From Euryarchaeota archaeon UBA105 (lineage in GTDB: Archaea; Thermoplasmatota; Poseidoniia; Poseidoniales; Thalassarchaeaceae): a stretch of DNA of 9,191 bases. Below the pieces are notes generated by a model. It was given only the letters and a program-made list of their open reading frames with translations. It did no database searches and had not been told where the DNA came from. Below, one piece after another: positions 6,714 through 9,191 of the stretch. The translations under genes and the position numbers were made by a program. The stretch lies in assembly GCA_002496905.1 (NCBI GenBank), contig DALV01000057.1, forward strand, positions 1 through 9,191. Direction: 5' to 3'. Numbering within the stretch: position 1 is the stretch's first letter; each line of letters begins with the position of its first letter.

Positions 6714-7283
6714 TCACTCTCCAGAAAATCCGGGGTGGGGGTCGTTCTTTGGTGAGGTTGAATCTTCGATAGATTCTCCTGAGGTAAGGATGTCAGATGC
6801 GGCCCGAACTGAATCGACAATCTGTTGATAACCGGTACATCTGCATAAATTTCCTTCAATCGCAGATTTGATTTCTTCATCTGACGGACTAGGATTTTCT
6901 TCAAGTAATGCTGAAGCAACTACCAAAAATCCGGGAGTGCAAAAGCCACATTGAGACCCGCCACATTCAGCAAACATCTCTTGAATTGGGTGTAGGTGAT
7001 GTCCATCGGCAAGGCCTTCAACCGTAGTAATTTCACAGCCTTCGGCTTCTGCGGCAAGGGTAAGACAGGATAGTCTTGGCTCTCCATTAATCAATACCGA
7101 ACAACAACCACATGTCCCCATGTCACATCCTCTTTTGGTGCCAAGGCTACCTGCTTGATCTCTCAATACATCCAGCAAAATCGCGTTATTCTCGATGTTC
7201 AATTGTTTCTTCACACCATTAACCGATGCTACCCAAGAGACTTCTCCAGCCGACGGTAACATCGGTAGCCGGTGTTGCACCAT
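6714..7283 (-). CDS. [2Fe-2S] iron-sulfur subunit of molybdenum hydroxylase (CoxS/XdhC/HcrC type)
   Basis: 189 aa. The plant-type ferredoxin fold covers about 16-90, with ligands Cys53, Cys58, Cys61 and Cys73 in GCDMGTCGCC and RLSC. The C-terminal [2Fe-2S] helical domain covers about 95-165, with Cys112, Cys115, Cys147 and Cys149 in QCGFCTPG and NLCRCTGY. All eight cluster ligands are present, so the subunit should be functional. It carries electrons between the molybdenum site and the FAD subunit. The ferredoxin loop has CGCC, adding a Cys (60) where the family usually has Ala, Gly or another small residue. An N-terminal extra of about 15 residues and a polar C-terminal tail make it somewhat longer than the usual 150-165 aa. 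ATG at 7283 is backed by GGAG (7294-7291) at 7-nt spacing; Met8 has no such site. First of three tightly packed subunit genes. Confidence 0.93.
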   Translation of the reverse strand: MVQHRLPMLPSAGEVSWVASVNGVKKQLNIENNAILLDVLRDQAGSLGTKRGCDMGTCGCCSVLINGEPRLSCLTLAAEAEGCEITTVEGLADGHHLHPIQEMFAECGGSQCGFCTPGFLVVASALLEENPSPSDEEIKSAIEGNLCRCTGYQQIVDSVRAASDILTSGESIEDSTSPKNDPHPGFSGE

Positions 7284-7323
7284 GAATAGACTCCACTGCG
7301 GATTATTCTATTACGCTTCGGTC
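7284..7323 (-). promoter_or_regulatory. Possible internal promoter and SD for the [2Fe-2S] subunit gene
   Basis: The 54-nt gap between regulator and [2Fe-2S] gene carries an A/T-rich minus-strand element, GCGTAATAGAATAATCC (about 7316-7300), downstream of the inverted repeat, and the SD GGAG (7294-7291). The A/T element could be a weak TATA box, but the resulting transcript would start close to the ATG and leave little room for the SD. Read-through from the regulator gene is an equally good reading. Confidence 0.25.
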
Positions 7324-7340
7324 TGAGTCCTACGGACTCA
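7324..7340. repeat. Perfect 7-3-7 inverted repeat at the regulator stop codon
   Basis: TGAGTCC (7324-7330) and GGACTCA (7334-7340) are perfect inverted repeats around TAC. The 7338-7340 end is the TGA stop of the Bat-like regulator gene on the minus strand. The site lies 41 nt before the ATG of the [2Fe-2S] subunit. No T-run follows it on the minus strand, so a bacterial-type terminator is unlikely. An operator for the adjacent regulator, or an RNA hairpin setting expression between regulator and enzyme, fits better. Confidence 0.5.
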
Positions 7341-7985
7341 ATTCAAGTCTGAACCGGCCTTATGCATCACAGCACGTTCTGCATCTTGTAGGTGTCCGCC
7401 AAAAGTTGAGCGAGAAATCCCCATCTCATCTGCAAGTTGCTTTATTGTGACTGATTCTCCTTCTTCGTAATATCCTCTTTCAACAGCAAACGATAGCACA
7501 TCTTGTTGCCTTGTCGTCAGGATTTTGTCCCAACCGTTGACCATTTCTCCTCGCATTGTTATAACACTGACTTTGTCTGGAGGCAAGACTACTCTGAGAA
7601 GAGCAAGAAACCTTCGCATCGCTCCTGTTAGTCCGGTTACTCTCATTTCCATGCCTCGTAATGCATCTAGGGAATACGGTGGTTGGAGGTGTAGGTTGGA
7701 TAGTTCTATAGCGGACTTTGCTAAACTGTGTGAACATAGTATACTAGCCAATATTCCATCCTCGGATTCCTCGTGGATTTCCACTACCTGAAAACTATCC
7801 AAATCATTTAGTTCATGTATGTCTTTTCCATCCTGTAATTCAATCTCTGCTAATTGAACGACTCCAACTGGAGAAACTCCCAAATGAGCCAGAACTTCGA
7901 ATCTTTGGCAGATTTGCAAGATGCGCCCCAATTCCTTAGCGCCTTGAATAGTTGAGAGATTCCATCTCAGGACTACCTTGCGCAT
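7338..7985 (-). CDS. Bat-like HTH_10 transcriptional regulator
   Basis: 215 aa from the ATG at 7985. The C-terminal 60 residues are a bacterio-opsin-activator type helix-turn-helix: LTTRQQDVLSFAVERGYYE (157-175), then VTIKQLADEMGISRSTFGGH (179-198) and LQDAERAVM. This matches the HTH_10 pattern LTxRQxEVLxxAxxxGYY...LAxxLGISxSTxxxHLRxAE. The N-terminal 140 residues are mixed alpha/beta and show no recognisable PAS or GAF sensor; they may form a small ligand-sensing domain. The gene lies between the XdhC-like gene and the enzyme subunits, so it most likely controls this cluster; its signal is unknown. A GTG at 7994 in the same frame adds three residues and is possible; neither start has a strong SD. 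The HTH_10 family is mostly archaeal (haloarchaea, Thermoplasmata, Poseidoniia). Confidence 0.82.
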   Translation of the reverse strand: MRKVVLRWNLSTIQGAKELGRILQICQRFEVLAHLGVSPVGVVQLAEIELQDGKDIHELNDLDSFQVVEIHEESEDGILASILCSHSLAKSAIELSNLHLQPPYSLDALRGMEMRVTGLTGAMRRFLALLRVVLPPDKVSVITMRGEMVNGWDKILTTRQQDVLSFAVERGYYEEGESVTIKQLADEMGISRSTFGGHLQDAERAVMHKAGSDLN

Positions 7986-8051
7986 TGATATCACATTCCG
8001 ACTGAGCTATTCAACCCTATGCTATGGTATTCAAGTGTCCAATGCTCCAAA
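7986..8051 (-). other. Short gap between XdhC-like and regulator genes
   Basis: 66 bp of A/T-leaning sequence. I see no convincing TATA box, hairpin or small gene. The two genes share orientation, so read-through from the XdhC-like gene is plausible. Confidence 0.3.
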
Positions 8052-8873
8052 TTATTTCTGAACACCTTTCTCAATCGCCATAATTTCAGCACATACTGCG
8101 ATTGCAATCTCCTCTGGACTTTCCGCACCGATTTGAATGCCGATAGGGCACCGAACCGAATCAATCGCATTTTCTGGCACACCCGCAGAAATTGCCGCCT
8201 CCCTGAAAACCTTCCATTTTGCTCGCGATCCAATTGCTCCAATGCGTGGTCGATTTGCTTCTCCACGATTCAATAATAGGCCAATCAGCAAGTCTTGGTC
8301 TACCGACCAGTCATGCCCTAACAATAGAACGTCTGAAAATCGCATGAAACCATTATCCGAAAGACTGTCAATAAACTCCTTTACATCGCTAGAATGGTGT
8401 TCTACCGCATTTGGATATACTTCTCCATCAGAGTATTCATTTCTAACATCGAAAACACTGTGCGACCAACCGAGATTATCACACGCAGCAGCGATGGCTA
8501 GACCGCAATGGCCACCACCAGCGATTAGTATGTGTGGCACGGGTTCCAAGACCTCCAGAGAGACGGTTACGCGACCGCCGCAGAGGCTGTTAAGCGCCGT
8601 CGCCTCTTGGCCCTTCGCATCCCGATGTAAGACGTATGTCTCAACTCTACTAGCGCCGGATTCATTAGTCAACATTTGACCTAGGTGCTTCTCTACCTTC
8701 AGTTCTAACCCAGCCCCTCCGATGGTACCGTGTCTATTTCCTAAGTTGCTGACGGCCATTCTAGCTCCTGGCTTGCCTGGAACGCTTCCGCTGGCTTCAA
8801 CGACAGAGGCAAGGGCAACCCTTTCGCCGTGATTTAATCGATCCAATACCCACGCTAGCGTGGCGCTGGTCAT
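8052..8873 (-). CDS. xdhC: XdhC/CoxI-family molybdenum cofactor maturation protein
   Basis: 273 aa from ATG 8873. The N-terminal XdhC/CoxI domain (about 5-75) contains ALASVVEASGSVPGKPGARM (20-39) and GTIGGAGLE (49-57), matching the family's ATVVxxxGSxPRxxGAxM and GxIGGGxLE. LCGG (97-100) is the conserved Cys-Gly-Gly. The C-terminal XdhC Rossmann domain (about 112-262) has IAGGGHCGLA (117-126), DVRNEY, IGSRAKW (214-220) and IGIQIGAESPEEIAIA (244-259). Family members bind the molybdopterin cofactor, assist its sulfuration and hand it to xanthine-oxidase-type apoenzymes. The enzyme genes downstream are the natural client. The frame also opens with TTG at 8894, adding seven residues; ATG 8873 places the family start correctly, though no good SD is seen. 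No MobA-like nucleotidyltransferase or CoxD gene accompanies it here. Confidence 0.87.
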   Translation of the reverse strand: MTSATLAWVLDRLNHGERVALASVVEASGSVPGKPGARMAVSNLGNRHGTIGGAGLELKVEKHLGQMLTNESGASRVETYVLHRDAKGQEATALNSLCGGRVTVSLEVLEPVPHILIAGGGHCGLAIAAACDNLGWSHSVFDVRNEYSDGEVYPNAVEHHSSDVKEFIDSLSDNGFMRFSDVLLLGHDWSVDQDLLIGLLLNRGEANRPRIGAIGSRAKWKVFREAAISAGVPENAIDSVRCPIGIQIGAESPEEIAIAVCAEIMAIEKGVQK

Positions 8874-8994
8874 AGATGCCCGGAAGCGACTCAAGGTATT
8901 GGTGTTGCTCGCAAGGAAAATAGCATTTCAGCAAAAGAAAATGAAGAGTTAGCCTCGACTAACTTTCATATGAATAAACACCTCAGCGATTCAT
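8874..8994. promoter_or_regulatory. Divergent promoter region between XdhC-like gene and membrane protein gene
   Basis: This 121-bp region must drive the XdhC-like gene leftward and the membrane protein gene rightward. It is A/T-rich and holds an 18-bp inverted repeat (8947-8964) and the palindrome TTCATATGAA (8965-8974). ATATGAATAAAC (8968-8979) is a possible TATA element for the rightward gene; with no SD before its ATG at 8995, a leaderless transcript is possible. No clear TATA box was fixed for the leftward gene. Confidence 0.4.
8947..8964. repeat. Inverted repeat AGTTAG-6-CTAACT
   Basis: AGTTAG (8947-8952) and CTAACT (8959-8964) are perfect 6-bp arms around CCTCGA. It sits mid-way in a divergent intergenic region, a normal place for an operator serving one or both genes. 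Confidence 0.35.
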
Positions 8995-8997
8995 ATG
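8965..8997. repeat. Palindrome TTCATATGAA and repeated TTCATATG at the start codon
   Basis: TTCATATGAA (8965-8974) is a perfect 10-bp palindrome. The first eight bases recur at 8990-8997, ending in the ATG start codon of the rightward gene. The two copies start 25 bp apart, about two and a half DNA turns. This may be regulatory, or simply A/T-rich chance around a TATA box. Confidence 0.3.
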
Positions 8998-9191
8998 TCC
9001 CTCGACATCAGCGCGGGTCAAGCGCTGGAAATCTTAGTTTTCTCGATGAGAGATGCTTTCCTTGCAGTGACTGTTTTTGTCGCTGCAATGCTTCTTCTAT
9101 TCAGTTGGTTACAATACGTCACAGCAGGTCGATTTGTAGTCTGGATTCGTGAAAATACTAGGTTTCAACCAATAATTGGTGCAATGATGGG
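8995..9191 (+). CDS. Integral membrane protein, N-terminal fragment (possible metal-exporter-type permease)
   Basis: Only the first 65 codons are inside the window and the frame is open at the right edge. The product starts MSLDISAGQALEILVFSMRD and has a strong membrane segment, AFLAVTVFVAAMLLLFSWL (about 21-39). It continues with TAGRFVVWIRENTRFQPIIG and a second hydrophobic stretch just beginning. From memory, this opening resembles the putative 10-TM heavy-metal/manganese exporter group (ArsP_2-like), in which a FxPxxGAxxG segment leads into a Cys-Gly-rich motif; that motif would lie outside the window, so the assignment is weak. The ATG at 8995 is the first in frame after a TGA at 8971-8973; no SD is seen. 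It is divergent from the XdhC-like gene, so a link to the molybdenum enzyme is not implied. Confidence 0.5.
   Translation, partial: MSLDISAGQALEILVFSMRDAFLAVTVFVAAMLLLFSWLQYVTAGRFVVWIRENTRFQPIIGAMM

Noticed and set aside
6710..6919. 70-residue upstream extension of the catalytic subunit frame
   Set aside because: It overlaps the [2Fe-2S] subunit gene by about 200 nt and resembles no part of the family. ATG 6709 has an SD and a 4-nt gap.
7324..7340. Intrinsic terminator after the regulator gene
   Set aside because: The inverted repeat is not followed by a T-run on the minus strand, so hairpin-type termination is not supported.
8137..8679. 180-aa open frame on the plus strand
   Set aside because: It lies antisense inside the XdhC-like gene, whose product has clear family motifs. 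The antisense product has no recognisable motif and is rich in Arg/Ser/Pro, as shadow frames are.
8970..9152. 60-aa plus-strand frame starting MNKHLSDSYV
   Set aside because: It overlaps the membrane-protein gene in another frame. The 8995 frame gives a clean hydrophobic segment and stays open to the edge, while this one ends and looks like random sequence.
1..9191. CRISPR array, insertion sequence, tRNA/rRNA or phage genes
   Set aside because: No regularly spaced repeats, transposase-like products, cloverleaf sequences or phage-type proteins were seen on either strand.

Overview
The window looks like a piece of a mesophilic, probably marine, archaeal genome, most likely a Marine Group II/III-type euryarchaeon (Candidatus Poseidoniia). 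The basis is: a bacterio-opsin-activator (Bat/HTH_10) type regulator, a secreted protein ending in a CTERM-like surface-sorting tail, a MoxR/DUF4350 gene pair, a T-run without a GC hairpin after a gene, moderate-to-low GC, and GTG/TTG starts preceded by Shine-Dalgarno (SD) sequences. The taxonomic call is inference; there is no rRNA or marker gene in the window.

Almost everything lies on the minus strand, so transcription order runs from high to low coordinates. From the right edge: a plus-strand membrane protein begins at 8995 and runs out of the window. A 121-bp divergent intergenic region with inverted repeats separates it from an XdhC/CoxI-family molybdenum-cofactor maturation gene (8873-8052). 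Next come a Bat-like HTH regulator (7985-7338) and a three-subunit molybdenum hydroxylase: [2Fe-2S] subunit (7283-6714), molybdopterin-binding catalytic subunit (6709-3926) and FAD subunit (3926-2937). A secreted, probably surface-anchored Ig-like protein (2940-1999) overlaps the FAD subunit gene by a TTGA stop/start. The three subunit genes are 4 nt apart or overlap, so with the surface protein they look like one polycistronic unit. The regulator and XdhC genes may belong to it or to a leading transcript.

The hydroxylase is not a plain xanthine dehydrogenase. The FAD subunit carries a Cys-rich insertion of the kind that binds an extra [4Fe-4S] cluster in 4-hydroxybenzoyl-CoA reductase (HCR). 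The catalytic subunit also has HCR-like motifs, including GPFGAKEAGEGP with the catalytic Glu. The catalytic subunit is longer than usual at both ends. Its substrate cannot be told from sequence. XdhC would sulfurate/insert the cofactor, and the Bat-like protein is the obvious candidate regulator.

A T-rich terminator and a 193-bp intergenic region with two small palindromic sites separate this cluster from a second minus-strand unit: a two-TM DUF4350 protein (1805-204), followed 26 nt later by the start of a MoxR-type AAA+ ATPase (177 to beyond the left edge). No tRNA, rRNA, CRISPR array, insertion sequence or other mobile element was seen. Coding density is high, with no unexplained stretch over 200 bases.
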